DNA of 64,000 bases. It comes from Deinococcus frigens DSM 12807. GTDB taxonomy: Bacteria; Deinococcota; Deinococci; Deinococcales; Deinococcaceae. The stretch is from the NCBI RefSeq assembly GCF_000701425.1, contig NZ_JNIW01000011.1, positions 27,247 to 91,246 on the forward strand. Direction: 5' to 3'. Made by a program: the position numbers and the translations under genes. How positions within the stretch are numbered: the stretch's first letter is position 1; each line of letters opens with the position of its first letter. The notes beneath the pieces were generated by a model. It did no database searches. It worked only from the letters and a program-made list of their open reading frames with translations, and was not told the origin of the DNA. This document shows, in pieces, positions 10,758 through 23,800 of this stretch.

Positions 10758-11915
10758 TCAGGCCAGCACGCCGTCCAGCGCCTCGTCGAATCTGGCCACC
10801 AGACCGCGCTCGCCCAGCAGGTCTTCCAGCGCCGTCATCAGCGCGCGGTACGGGGCGGGGCGGGCCGCCTCACCCATCAGCCCCAGCCTCCAGATCACGC
10901 CTGCGGTGGGTCCGAGGCCGCCAGTCACGCTGATCTCCCGTGCCCGCAGTGCCTGACGCACGCCCGCGTCGTCGAAGCCCTCGGGTAGTCTCAGCGCCAG
11001 CACGGTGGGCAGGCGGTCCCCGGCACGGCGCACGTAGGGCGAGAAGCCCAGCGGCTTCAGCGCGCTCAGAATGGCCCCACCCACCTGCTGCACGCGGCGC
11101 TGACGGGTCTCCATCCCTTCCTCCAGCGCGGCCTGCAACGCGGCGTGAAAGGCGAAATGCAGGTTGACCGGCACCGTGTGGTGGTAGGTGTGGCGGGTCC
11201 AGTAGTCGCGCAGGCCCTCGAAGTCGCAGTACCACAGCGGGGTGGGGGTGCGGCGCGCGGCGTAGCGGGCCAGGGCGCGTTCGCTGATCGCCACCGGGGC
11301 CACGCCGGGGGGCGCGCTCAGGCACTTCTGCGCGCCGGTGTAGGCGTAGTCCACGCCCCAGTCCTGCATGTAGAAAGGTTCCATTCCGGCAGTGGTCACG
11401 GTGTCCACCGTCAGCAGCGCCCCGGTGCCGCGCACCAGTTCGGCAATTGCGGGCACCGGATTCAGGACGCCGGTGCTGGTCTCGCCGTGGACCACCGCCA
11501 CCATGCGAACGTCGCCCGCCTGTTTCAGTTGGGCGGCCACGTCCTCTGGCCGGATTGCCTGGCCCAGCGGGGCCGTGACCAGCCGCACCCGCGCGCCGTA
11601 GCGGGCCGCCATCTCGGCCATACGCCGCCCGAAGCTGCCGTTGGCGCAGACCAGCACCTCGTCGCCCTCCTCCACCAGATTGGCAAATCCCGCCTCCATG
11701 CCCAGGCTGCCGGTTCCGGCCAGCAAGGCGGTGAAGCACTCGGGTTCCGCACCGTACATCACGCGCAGATCGGCCTGGATCTCGCGGTTCAGGGCGAACA
11801 CTTCCGGGTCCATGTGGCCCAGCATCGGGCGGGTCATGGCGTGCATGGCGCGCGGGTGGATCGGGGTGGGGCCGGGGGTCAGCAGGATGTGTTCGGGATA
11901 GGCGTCCAGGGGCAT
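10758..11915 (-). CDS. class V aminotransferase, alanine/serine--glyoxylate type
   Basis: A PLP enzyme of 385 residues. The N-terminus [16 protein letters not shown] is typical of the alanine-glyoxylate and serine-glyoxylate group. [10 protein letters not shown] (about 68-77) contacts the cofactor phosphate. Lys197 in [13 protein letters not shown] is the Schiff-base lysine. It would transfer an amino group to glyoxylate or pyruvate. The start at 11913-11915 fits the family N-terminus; a longer frame upstream runs through a good promoter and is unlikely to be translated. No operon partners. Confidence 0.85.
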   Translation of the reverse strand: MPLDAYPEHILLTPGPTPIHPRAMHAMTRPMLGHMDPEVFALNREIQADLRVMYGAEPECFTALLAGTGSLGMEAGFANLVEEGDEVLVCANGSFGRRMAEMAARYGARVRLVTAPLGQAIRPEDVAAQLKQAGDVRMVAVVHGETSTGVLNPVPAIAELVRGTGALLTVDTVTTAGMEPFYMQDWGVDYAYTGAQKCLSAPPGVAPVAISERALARYAARRTPTPLWYCDFEGLRDYWTRHTYHHTVPVNLHFAFHAALQAALEEGMETRQRRVQQVGGAILSALKPLGFSPYVRRAGDRLPTVLALRLPEGFDDAGVRQALRAREISVTGGLGPTAGVIWRLGLMGEAARPAPYRALMTALEDLLGERGLVARFDEALDGVLA

Positions 11916-11921
11916 GGCTAG

Positions 11922-11950
11922 AGAATAGAGTCTAGAGATCGCTTTAGCAA
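11922..11950 (-). promoter_or_regulatory. leaderless promoter of the aminotransferase
   Basis: On the minus strand TTGCTA (11945-11950), a 17-nt spacer, then TATTCT (11922-11927). The ATG starts six bases after the -10 box, leaving no room for a ribosome site. Confidence 0.6.
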
Positions 11951-12105
11951 TCCTGTTGCGTTTGATCCTCACAAAATTTGAGAAGAGACACTAAAATTGC
12001 TAAAACTTTCTGAAAACATGCCATTCGAGCTGCCTGCTCCCAACTTCAGGCATAATTCAGTTCGCCGTCATCTGTTCCACGATCAAACCCACTAGGATTG
12101 GCGGC

Positions 12106-12807
12106 ATGACCTCCACGCCGCCGCTTCCTGCCGTCTCGCTCAAAGCGGTCCTGTTCGACCGGGACGACACCATCGCCTACACGGACCGCGAGGTGTATGG
12201 CGAGGCCGCGCGCTGGGCCGCCGGGGAATACGGACTGGAGGCCCGCGCGGTGGGCGAGGCGATGCTGGGGCAGTGGCAGGCGCGGGCGCTGACGTGGTGG
12301 GACCTGCGCACCGAGGACGACGAGACGGCCTTCTGGGAGAGGTACGGCCTGGAGCTGGTGGAACGGGTGGGTTTGCCGGCCTCCGACGCCGAGCGGTTCA
12401 TGGCCGAGTATCCCTACGAGCGTTTCATGAAGCCCGTGCCGCACGCCCGCGAGGTCTTGCAGGGGTTGCGTGCCCGTGGCCTGAAGATTGGCGTGCTGAG
12501 CAACACACTGCCCAGCATCGACCGCACGCTGGAGCAGGTGGGGCTGGCCGATCTGGTGGACGTGGCGGTGGCGACGTGCGTGGTGGGCGTCCACAAGCCG
12601 GACGCGGGAGCGTTCCTTCATGCTGCGGGGGCGCTGGGCGTGCGCCCTGCTGAGGTGCTGTTCGTGGACGACAAGCTGGAGAACGTGGCCGCCGCCCGCG
12701 CGCTGGGCATGCAGGGCAGCGTGATCGACCTGCGCGGCCATGAGAAGGACGCCATTCACGACCTGCGCGCGGTGCTGGACCTGGTCGGCGACGTGGTGCG
12801 CGGCTGA
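12106..12807 (+). CDS. HAD-family hydrolase
   Basis: A 233-residue phosphatase of the haloacid dehalogenase superfamily, cap type I. Motif I is LFDRDDT with nucleophile Asp18 and acid Asp20. Motif II is LSNT, motif III lies in VHKPDAGAF, and motif IV is FVDDKLEN. It probably dephosphorylates a small metabolite. First gene of a five-gene cluster; its TGA overlaps the dipeptidase ATG by one base. A TAGGAT -10-like box lies seven bases before the ATG, so the transcript may be leaderless, although AGGA could also serve as ribosome site. The link to cell-wall peptide recycling rests on position only. Confidence 0.8.
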   Translation: MTSTPPLPAVSLKAVLFDRDDTIAYTDREVYGEAARWAAGEYGLEARAVGEAMLGQWQARALTWWDLRTEDDETAFWERYGLELVERVGLPASDAERFMAEYPYERFMKPVPHAREVLQGLRARGLKIGVLSNTLPSIDRTLEQVGLADLVDVAVATCVVGVHKPDAGAFLHAAGALGVRPAEVLFVDDKLENVAAARALGMQGSVIDLRGHEKDAIHDLRAVLDLVGDVVRG

Positions 12808-13781
12808 TGCTGATCGACGGGCATCTGGACCTGGCCTACAACGCGCTGATTGGGCGCGATCTGACCCTGGACCTCGAATCCCTGCGGGCGGGCGATCCGG
12901 TGCAGGGGCAGACCGCCACCACCACTTTTTCGGAGCTGCGGGCGGCGGGGGCGCGGGTGTGTTTCGGCACGCTGTTTGCCGCGCCGCGCACGCCCGATTC
13001 GCCAGGCGGCTATACCGATCCCGCCGGGGCGCGGGCGCAGGCACTGGCCCAACTGGACGTGTACCGCCGCTGGGAGGACGACGGTTTTATCCGGCTGCTG
13101 CGCTCCGGGACCGAGGTCACGGCGCATCTGGCCGACACCGGCGCACCGCTGGGCGTGGTGCTGCTGATGGAAGGCGCGGACCCGGTGCGGGACGCCGACG
13201 ATCTGCCGTTCTGGGTGGACGCGGGCGTGCGGCTGATCGGCCCGGCGTGGGGGGGCACACGTTATGCGGGCGGTACGGGTGCGCCGGGGCCACTCACCGA
13301 CGCGGGCAGGGCGCTGGTCACCGCCATGCGTGACCTGGGCATCGCGCTGGACGCCTCGCACCTGGACGACGCCGCGTTCCGGGAAGCCGCCAGGATCGGG
13401 CCGAGGATGATCGCCTCGCACTCCAACTCACGCGCGCTGGTTTCCGGCCACCGCCACCTGAGCGACGAGATGGCCCGTGCCATCGCCGATCAGGACGGCG
13501 TCATCGGGCTGGTGTTCCTGAGTCAGTTCATCAAAGAGGGCGCGGAAACGGGCGCGACTCTGGACGAGCTGGCCGCTCACGCCTGCCACTACGCGGAACT
13601 TATCGGCTGGGACCGGGTGGCCATCGGCAGCGATATGGACGGCGGGTTCGGGGCCGAGAAGACGCCCGTGGGAATCGGACGGTACGCGGAGTTGCCGCGC
13701 TTTCTGGACGGGCTGCCCGGCGAGCACCGCTCGGGGGTTGCGGGCGAGAACTGGCTGCGCTGGCTGAGGGCGTACCTCTAG
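12807..13781 (+). CDS. membrane dipeptidase family (M19) peptidase
   Basis: A 324-residue zinc dipeptidase of the amidohydrolase fold. The N-terminus DGHLDLAYN gives the first metal ligands (His6, Asp8). Later ligands fall in LLMEGADP, LDASHLDD and SHSNSRAL, and GSDMDGGFG closes the site. No signal peptide or membrane segment, so it acts in the cytoplasm. M19 enzymes split L,L- and L,D-dipeptides. Placed between a HAD phosphatase and a P60 endopeptidase, it could split peptides released from peptidoglycan. It overlaps the gene before by one base, so translation is probably coupled. Confidence 0.85.
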   Translation: MLIDGHLDLAYNALIGRDLTLDLESLRAGDPVQGQTATTTFSELRAAGARVCFGTLFAAPRTPDSPGGYTDPAGARAQALAQLDVYRRWEDDGFIRLLRSGTEVTAHLADTGAPLGVVLLMEGADPVRDADDLPFWVDAGVRLIGPAWGGTRYAGGTGAPGPLTDAGRALVTAMRDLGIALDASHLDDAAFREAARIGPRMIASHSNSRALVSGHRHLSDEMARAIADQDGVIGLVFLSQFIKEGAETGATLDELAAHACHYAELIGWDRVAIGSDMDGGFGAEKTPVGIGRYAELPRFLDGLPGEHRSGVAGENWLRWLRAYL

Positions 13782-13808
13782 CGCCCGTTTCCCGCTACCC
13801 TGTTCCAC

Positions 13809-14675
13809 ATGCTCCTCCCCGATCCCCGCACCCACGCCTATCTCGCCAATACCCGGCTGGCCGAGGAAGCCCTGCGTGGCCAGCTTGGCGGGGGCGACTG
13901 GACCTATGTCTCCCCGCGCCCCAGGGCCGCCGCCGCTCGCCTGGGCCTGCGCGCCCGGCCCCGCCCCGACGCCCCGCAGGTCACCGAGGCGCTCCCCGGC
14001 GAGGCGCTGGAACTGCTGTGGGAAGGTGCAGACGGCTGGGTCTACGTCCGCACGGTGCATGACGGCTACCTGGGCTGGACTCCGGCGGACGGTTTGACGG
14101 AGCTGCTGAACGGCGAGACGGCGGGTATTACCGTTCCCCGTGCCCACGCCTTTGCCAGACCGAGGGTCAGCCAGCCCATCGTGGCGGAACTGTGTCTGGG
14201 AGCCAGGGTGAAGCGCACGCCGGATGATCTGGTGATGGAAGGCGGGCGGCGCTGGGCGCGCGTGTGGTGGCGCGGCGACAGCGACGGCTGGGTGGGAGAG
14301 GCCGCCCTCTCCCCCACCCTTGACCCGGACCCGGCGGCGCTGGCCCTGCGCTTTCTGGACGCGCCGTATGTCTGGGGCGGGCGCAGCGCGTGGGGGCTGG
14401 ATTGTTCGGGGCTGACTCAACTGGTGTTTGGCACGTTCGGCCGGGCCATTCCCCGCGACGCCGATCAGCAGCAGCGGGCGCTGGAGGCGGTCACGACGCC
14501 CCGGCGCGGCGATCTGGCCTTCTTTCCCGGTCACGTCGGGCTGATGCTGGACGCGCGGCAGATGGTCCACGCCAACGCCACGCATATGCGCGTGACGGTG
14601 GAAACTTTCGGCGAGGGCGACTACGGGCAGCGGCTGGCAGCGAATTGCAGCGGGTTTGGGCGGTGGACCCCGTGA
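13809..14675 (+). CDS. NlpC/P60 peptidase with SH3-type repeats, YkfC-like
   Basis: A 288-residue cysteine peptidase. Two SH3b-like segments occupy about 30-165. The C-terminal NlpC/P60 domain has nucleophile Cys199 (LDCSGLTQL), His242 (FPGHVGLML) and a third polar residue near His254. The layout matches gamma-D-glutamyl-diamino acid endopeptidases of the YkfC type. It lacks a signal peptide, as expected for a cytoplasmic enzyme working on recycled murein peptides. Its TGA overlaps the next GTG start (GTGA). A TACCCT box lies seven bases before its ATG, so it may also have its own leaderless promoter. Confidence 0.85.
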   Translation: MLLPDPRTHAYLANTRLAEEALRGQLGGGDWTYVSPRPRAAAARLGLRARPRPDAPQVTEALPGEALELLWEGADGWVYVRTVHDGYLGWTPADGLTELLNGETAGITVPRAHAFARPRVSQPIVAELCLGARVKRTPDDLVMEGGRRWARVWWRGDSDGWVGEAALSPTLDPDPAALALRFLDAPYVWGGRSAWGLDCSGLTQLVFGTFGRAIPRDADQQQRALEAVTTPRRGDLAFFPGHVGLMLDARQMVHANATHMRVTVETFGEGDYGQRLAANCSGFGRWTP

Positions 14676-15687
14676 GCGTCAGTTGGGAGACGCTGGAACT
14701 GCACACCGCCCAGCCCTTCGGCATCGCGCGCTGGACGCACAGTGTCTATCCGCGCACGGTCGTCACCTTCACGCAGGACGGCCTCTCGGGGCGCGGCGAG
14801 GCGGCCCCCAACGCCTTTTACGGCGAGACGCGGGGTACGGTGGAGGCGGTGCTGCCCCTGCTGGCCGGGGCGCTCACTGATCTCTGGGACTGGGACGGTT
14901 TGCACGAACGTCTATCGGCACGGATGCCGCAGGGCCACCCCTCGGTCAAGTGCGCGCTGGAGATGGCGGCGCTGGAATACTGTGCCGTCTCGGTGGGCCT
15001 GCCGGTCTGGACACTGCTGGGCCTCTCCCCCGCCCCGTTGCCCCGCAGCAGCTTCACGGTCAGCCTGGCCGGGGTGCCGGAGATGCGGCAACAAGCGCGC
15101 GAGGCGGTGGGGGCCGGGCACACGGTTCTCAAGGTCAAACTGGGAACGGCGCGCGATGAGGCCATTCTGGGAGCCTTGCGCGAGGAGGTGCCCGACGTGG
15201 CCCTGCGCGTGGACGCCAACGCCGGCTGGACGCGCCCGCAGGCCAAACGCATGCTGGGCGTGCTGGACGCCGCCCGCGTGGAACTGCTGGAACAGCCCCT
15301 GGCGGCAGGCGATCTGGCAGGCCACGCCGAACTGCGCCGCCTGTCGCGCGTGCCGCTGGTGGCCGATGAAAGCCTGCACCACGTCCGCGACGTGACCGCG
15401 CTGGCCGAGGCCTTTGACGGCGTGAACCTCAAGCTCGCCAAGCTGGGCGGACCGTTGCAGGCGCTCGCGGCGTTGCGGCTGGCCCGCGCCCACGACCTGA
15501 GCGTCATGATCGGCTGCATGATCGAGAGCAGCCTGGGCATCGCCGCCGCCGCGCATCTGGCTGGACTGTGCGACTGGGCCGATCTGGACGGGGCCTTGCT
15601 GCTGGCCGACGATCCGTTTACCGGGCTGGACTGGACGGCGGGCGAGCTGGCCAGGCCGCCGGGGCCGGGCTGGGGGGTGGAGCGGCG

Positions 15688-15691
<4 letters not shown>
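14672..15691 (+). CDS. L-Ala-D/L-Glu epimerase (enolase superfamily)
   Basis: Interconverts L-Ala-D-Glu and L-Ala-L-Glu so that murein dipeptide can be degraded. 339 residues from the GTG at 14672, which overlaps the P60 stop as GTGA. Enolase-superfamily landmarks: KVK with Lys154/Lys156, metal ligands Asp181 (VDANAGW), Glu207 (LLEQPL) and Asp232 (ADES), and the second catalytic lysine in NLKLAKLGG (254 or 257). GCMIESSLGIAAAAH is typical of the epimerase group. Preceded by a P60 peptidase as in B. subtilis ykf. N-succinylamino acid racemase is the main alternative; context favours the epimerase. Confidence 0.85.
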
Positions 15692-16875
<1,184 letters not shown>

Positions 16876-16901
16876 TGGAAGATGACGTGCAACTCATGCA
16901 C

Positions 16902-16940
16902 GTGAAATGATTCACGATATATCTTGCTCGTGAAATTTAG
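16902..16940. repeat. GTGAA/TTCAC three-part repeat, copy B
   Basis: GTGAA (16902-16906), 4 nt, TTCAC (16911-16915), 14 nt, GTGAA (16930-16934) followed by ATTTAG. It fills the gap between the oxidoreductase and pdxT, which converge. Alternative hairpins can form between the middle TTCAC and either GTGAA. Confidence 0.65.
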
Positions 16941-16945
16941 ATTCT

Positions 16946-17549
16946 CTAATTTGCCACGATCTCTCTTCGGCTGACCAGTGCTACAAAATATTCGTGCAGG
17001 CGCACGTCTCCTGTCAATTCGGGATGAAAGGCTGTCGCCAAAACACGGTCCTGGCGCAGCAACACCGCCTGTCCCTCCCACTCGGCCAGAACCGTCGCGG
17101 TTCCCACCTCGCTGAAGGCGGGGGCGCGGATAAAAACGGCGGGAAACGGCGCGTCCAGTCCTTGCACGAGCAGTTGGGCGGCAAAAGAATTGATCTGCCG
17201 CCCAAAGGCATTGCGCTGCACGGTGGCGTCCAATAGCTTCAGACTGTCCTGCTGGCCGCCAAATTGCGGGGGCGCGCCCCGGACCTCGCGGGCCAGCAGA
17301 ATCGCTCCAGCGCAGGTGCCCCAGATGGCCCCACCCTCCATATAGAAGGCGCGGATCGGCTCCCACAGCGCGTATCCCGTCAGCAGGCGGGCCATCGTCG
17401 TGCTCTCTCCGCCAGGCAGGATCAGGCCGTCGAGTCCAGCAAGATCGGCGGGAAGGCGAACCTCCTGCACCGTGATTGCCAGCGATTCCAGCAGGCGGCG
17501 GTGTTCGCGGAATGCGCCCTGAAGAGCCAGCACGCCGATTCTGAGCGGT

Positions 17550-17560
<11 letters not shown>
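16946..17560 (-). CDS. pdxT: pyridoxal 5'-phosphate synthase glutaminase subunit
   Basis: Releases ammonia from glutamine and channels it to PdxS. 204 residues, class I glutaminase fold. [13 protein letters not shown] shows the oxyanion-hole glycines, [11 protein letters not shown] carries the nucleophile cysteine, and AFHPELTGD carries the His and Glu of the triad. The GTG start at 17558-17560 lies inside the end of pdxS (11-bp overlap), so the two subunits are probably translated together in a fixed ratio. It ends six bases from repeat copy B. Confidence 0.93.
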
Positions 17561-18446
<886 letters not shown>

Positions 18447-18452
18447 ACACCG

Positions 18453-18458
18453 AGCATA
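18453..18458 (-). promoter_or_regulatory. -10 box of pdxST, leaderless
   Basis: TATGCT on the minus strand, six bases before the pdxS ATG. No convincing -35 box; TATCAG is at the right distance but a poor match. Confidence 0.4.
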
Positions 18459-18575
18459 GGCCACAACTGCCCCCACTGATAGGGCTAGAAACATGGAGTG
18501 TCTGGGGTCAGATGTGGAGAAAAGAGCTGGAGTGGTCGGCACTTTTGGGTCAGCCGATCAACCGGGGCGCAATTC

Positions 18576-19860
<1,285 letters not shown>

Positions 19861-19868
<8 letters not shown>

Positions 19869-19947
19869 CGCCGCCCGCCTCCCCGCCGTGATGACCTGGT
19901 GCAGTCTGAATGGATTTGGAGGGCATGGTCGGAATCAAAACATTCAT
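19861..19947 (-). CDS. 28-residue leader ORF overlapping the rho start
   Basis: An ATG at 19945-19947 with AGGA eight bases upstream opens a 28-codon frame that ends at TGA 19861-19863. It therefore overlaps the first codons of rho in another frame. The peptide is MNVLIPTMPSK..., ending in a Gly-rich tail encoded by the rho ribosome-binding region. E. coli rho is also preceded by a short leader ORF (rhoL) and is autoregulated. A TAAAAT lies 22 bases before the ATG. Whether it is translated is not shown. Confidence 0.4.
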
Positions 19948-20139
19948 GTGGCACTTCCTGGCAAGGATTTTAAGCGCCCGTATGCTGGGGCATCCTGACG
20001 AAGTTAACGTTAGAGGGAGGCGGGACTGGTCCCAGCATACCCCCAAAACATGCAGCTTCCGGGCAGAGGCTTTCGCTGGCACGGCAGCCTCGCCGTGTTC
20101 GCCTCCAGCACTGCTGTGCCGGCTCCGCCATCCGGCGCA

Positions 20140-20169
20140 TTGACCCGCCCCACTCCGCCGCCCTACCAT
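20140..20169 (+). promoter_or_regulatory. promoter of the T-box leader
   Basis: TTGACC (20140-20145), 18-nt spacer, TACCAT (20164-20169). Transcription would begin a few bases later, about 30 nt before stem I of the T-box. Confidence 0.5.
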
Positions 20170-20199
20170 GCAGGTCACTCCTGAAAATGGGGTGAGTCA

Positions 20200-20491
20200 T
20201 TCGAGTGCGAACGCGAGGACAGTAGCTTCGGCAGGGCAGTCGCTCAAGAGCGAGTCAGGGACGGTGCGAGCCTGACAGACCAGCCTCCGGGACGAAGATC
20301 CCCTCCCGCGCAGACGGAAGAAAGGCCCGACCGGGCCAACTAGACCCGTTCGGACGCCCCCCGGCAGAGGGCCGATGCAACGAGGCCGCAGCAGTTCGCG
20401 GCGAAGTTGGGTGGTACCACGCACACGCCTTAGTGAATCGACACGGGGGCGGCGCGTCCCAGCATTCAGGCTGAGGCGCGTCGTCTTTTTT
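20200..20491 (+). promoter_or_regulatory. T-box riboswitch leader, isoleucine specifier ATC
   Basis: The conserved T-box core GGGTGGTACCACG lies at 20409-20421. About 110 nt earlier is the specifier region. The loop-E 5' strand AGTA (20221-20224) faces GAAG (20294-20297), directly followed by ATC (20298-20300), an Ile codon. The base of stem I pairs GCGAGG (20213-20218) with CCTCCCGC. Uncharged tRNA-Ile should pair with ATC and with the T-box bulge and so prevent the terminator. The controlled genes are a cupin and ileS, which agrees with the specifier. Confidence 0.88.
20419..20491 (+). terminator. T-box regulated terminator
   Basis: ACG (20419-20421) and CGCCT (20426-20430) pair with AGGCG (20474-20478) and CGT (20479-20481), followed by T6 at 20486-20491. 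The 5' arm begins inside the T-box core, so terminator and antiterminator exclude each other. Confidence 0.6.
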
Positions 20492-20510
20492 AGTTTGGCT
20501 GGAGGTCACC

Positions 20511-20840
20511 ATGCAGATGCAAGACATTCCGTTTGGCGTCACCGACTGGTCGGCGGTGCGGGTCACCGAGCATCCCGGCGTCACGGGTGTGGCGCACTGG
20601 CGGACGCAGAACTTCGGCAGCATTCGCGTCCGCATGGTGGAGTACTCGCCCGGCTATCTGGCGGACCACTGGTGCAGCAAGGGCCACATCCTGCTGGTGC
20701 TGGACGGCCAATTGGACACCAAACTGGAAGATGGCCGCACCTTCACCCTCATGCCCGGCCACAGCTATCAGGTGGCCGATCACGCCGAGGCACACCGCTC
20801 CAGCACGGTGACCGGAGCCAGGTTATTCATCGTCGATTGA
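20511..20840 (+). CDS. DHCW-motif cupin-fold protein
   Basis: A 109-residue single-domain cupin of unknown function. The centre reads LADHWCSKGHILLVLDG: a His, Cys and second His that could bind metal, the D-H-W-C order after which the family is named. The second cupin half is FTLMPGHSYQVADHAEAHRS. GGAGG lies five bases before the ATG, right after the T-box terminator, and ileS begins 41 bp downstream, so it is the first gene under isoleucine-responsive control. No enzymatic role can be assigned. It might act on isoleucine supply or on translation quality, but that is inference from position. Confidence 0.8.
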   Translation: MQMQDIPFGVTDWSAVRVTEHPGVTGVAHWRTQNFGSIRVRMVEYSPGYLADHWCSKGHILLVLDGQLDTKLEDGRTFTLMPGHSYQVADHAEAHRSSTVTGARLFIVD

Positions 20841-20881
20841 CGCCTTTGCTCTAAACCACTCTCCCCCACCGAGGTTTTCCC

Positions 20882-23800
20882 ATGTCCACCTTCAAACCCG
20901 TCGAAGCCAACCCCAAATTTCCTGCGCTGGAGGAGGCCACCCTGAAGTGGTGGAATGACAAGAAGATCTTCGAGCGCAGCCTGGAAGGCACGCGGGGAGG
21001 CCCGGTCTATACCTTTTACGAGGGGCCGCCCACCGCCAACGGGCAGCCGGGCATCCATCACGTCCAGGCACGCAGTTTCAAGGACCTGTTTCCGCGTTTC
21101 AAGACCATGCAGGGCTTTCACGTCCCGCGCAAGGCGGGCTGGGACACGCACGGCCTGCCGGTGGAAATCGGCGTCGAGAAGCGGCTGGGCCTGAACTCCA
21201 AACGCGAGGTCGAGGCGTACGGCATCGACAAATTCAACGCCGAATGCCGCCAGAGCGTGTTCGTCTACGAGGCCGAGTGGCGCAGATTCACCGAGCGCAT
21301 GGGCTACTGGGTGGATCTGGACGACGCCTACATGACACTGCACAGGGACTACATCGAATCGGTGTGGTGGAGCGTCGCCGAGCTGGAGAAGAAGGGGCTG
21401 CTGTACCGGGGCTTCCGCGTCGCGCCGTACTGCCCGAAGGACGGGACCACGCTCTCGAATGCCGAGGTCAGCGAGGGCTACAAGGATATTCAAGACCCCA
21501 GCGTGTACGTGACGCTTGATCTGCTGGAGCCGGAAAAGATCGGGCTGGCGGCAGGCGCGGCGTTTCTGGTGTGGACGACGACGCCGTGGACGCTGCCGTA
21601 CAACGTGGGCGTGGCGATCCACCCGGAATTTGAATATGTTGCCGCCAGGGATAAAGACGGCAAGGTGCTGATCCTGGCCCGCACGCTGCTGGACGAGGTG
21701 CTGGGCGAGGGCGCGGAAGTCGTGAAGTCGTTCAGGGGGTCAGAGCTGGACCGCCTGAGCTACACGCCCCTGTACACCGAGGCATATGAGACGGAAGGCG
21801 ACGGCGCGCCGATCTGGATGAGCGGGCTGGATACGTATGTCTCCGATTCGGACGGCAGCGGCATCGTCCACACCGCCCCGGCCTTTGGCGAGGACGACAT
21901 GCGGCTGGCCAGGAATTACGGCTTCCCGGTGATCGTGGGCGTGGACCCGGAGGGCAAGCACCGTTACGGCCCGTGGAAGGGCGTGTTCTTCCGGGATGCC
22001 AACCAGGACATCATCCGTGACCTCAAGGCACGCGGAGTCATGTGGCGCGACAGGAATTTCATGCACTCGTATCCGCACTGCTGGCGCTGCGGCACGCCGC
22101 TGATGTACTACGCCACAGAGAGCTGGTATCTGAACAACACCTCCATGAAGACACGGCTGATCGAGCTGAACGGGACCATCGACTGGCACCCGCCGCACAT
22201 CAAAAACGGGCGTTACGGCGGCTGGCTGGAAAACCTGATCGACTGGAACCTGTCGCGGAGCCGCTACTGGGGCACGCCCCTGCCGATCTGGGAGACGGCG
22301 GACGGCGGCAAGTACAAAGTCGTCGGCAGCTACGCGGAGCTGGCGGAACTCAGCGGGCGGCCCGAAGTGACCGGGCCGGACTTCGATCCTCACCGCCCGT
22401 TCGTGGACGACATCTCGTTCGAGCTGGAGGGCGAAACCTACCGCCGAGTTCCCTACGTGATGGACGTGTGGTATGACAGCGGCTCCATGCCCTTCGCGCA
22501 GCACCACTACCCCTTCGAGAACAGGGCGAAATTCGAGAACGGTGGCTTTCCCGCCGACTTCATCGCCGAGGCCATCGACCAGACGCGCGGATGGTTCAAC
22601 AGCCTGCACCAGATCGGCACGATGGTCTTCGACTCGGTGGCGTACAAATCGGTGATCTGCTCGGGGCACATCCTGGACGAGAAGGGCCTCAAGATGTCCA
22701 AGAGCAAGGGCAACATCGTGGACCCCTGGGAAGTGTTCGAGCAGTACGGGGCCGACGCCGCGCGCTGGTACATGTACGTGTCCGCGCCGCCGGAGCTGTC
22801 GCGGCGCTTCGGCATGAATCTGGTGGGCGAGGCGTTCCGCAGCTACTTCCTGACACTGTGGAATACCTACAGCTTCTTCGTCCTGTACGCCAATCTGGAC
22901 CAACCGGATTTGCGGGCCGCGCCGCCTGTCTCGGAGAGGCCGGAGGTGGACCGCTGGCTGCTGGCGAAGGTTCAGGCGCTGATCGCCACCGTGACCGAGC
23001 GGCTGGAGAACTACGATCCCACCGGATCGAGCCGGGCGTTGCAGGACTTCGTGACCGAGGATCTGAGCAACTGGTACGTGCGGCGCAACCGCCGGCGCTT
23101 CTGGAGCGGGGACGGGCAGGTGGACCTGGGCGCGTATTCTACGCTGCACTACGCGCTGGTAACGGTCACGCAACTCACAGCACCCTTCACGCCGTTCCTG
23201 GCCGAGACGCTGTACCAGAATCTGGTCCGCAGCGTCGCGCCGGACGCGCCCGAGAGCGTGCATCTGGGCGGCTGGCCGGTGGTGGACGACTCGCTGGCCG
23301 CGCCGTCGCTGGTGGGCGAGATGGACGCGGTGCTGAAAGTGGTCAGCCTGGGCCGGGCGGTGCGTGCCCAGAGCGGCATGCGCCAGCGTCAGCCGCTGCC
23401 CCGCGTGATGCTGCGCGCCCGCACGCCGGGGATGACGGCGGCGCTGGGGCGCTTCGGCGAGCAGATCCGGGAGGAGTTGAATGTCAAGGAGGTAGAGCTG
23501 CTCGATCAGTATGCCGAACTGGTCAGCTACGCGCTGCGGCCCAATCTGCCGCTGCTGGGCAAAAAATTCGGCAAGGCGGTGCCGCAGGTGCGTGCGGCAT
23601 TGGCAGCGGCGGACGCCTCCGAGATCGCGCGGGCGGTGCGGGACGGCCAGCAGTTTGAGGTCATCGCCCCTACCGGCGAACGCTTTGAGCTGGGGCCGGA
23701 CGAGGTGCTGGTGGACGCGCAGTCCCCCAAAGGCTACGCCGCGCAGGAGGAGGCCGGGTATCTGGTGGCCTTCGACACGGCACTAACGCGCGGGCTGGAG

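Noticed and set aside
14390..14671. Extended starts for the epimerase (14390), oxidoreductase (15568), VWA protein (59366) and GH-A enzyme (43507)
   Set aside because: The extra parts are shadows of the upstream genes; conserved N-termini begin at the overlapping GTG, TTG or ATG given in the features.
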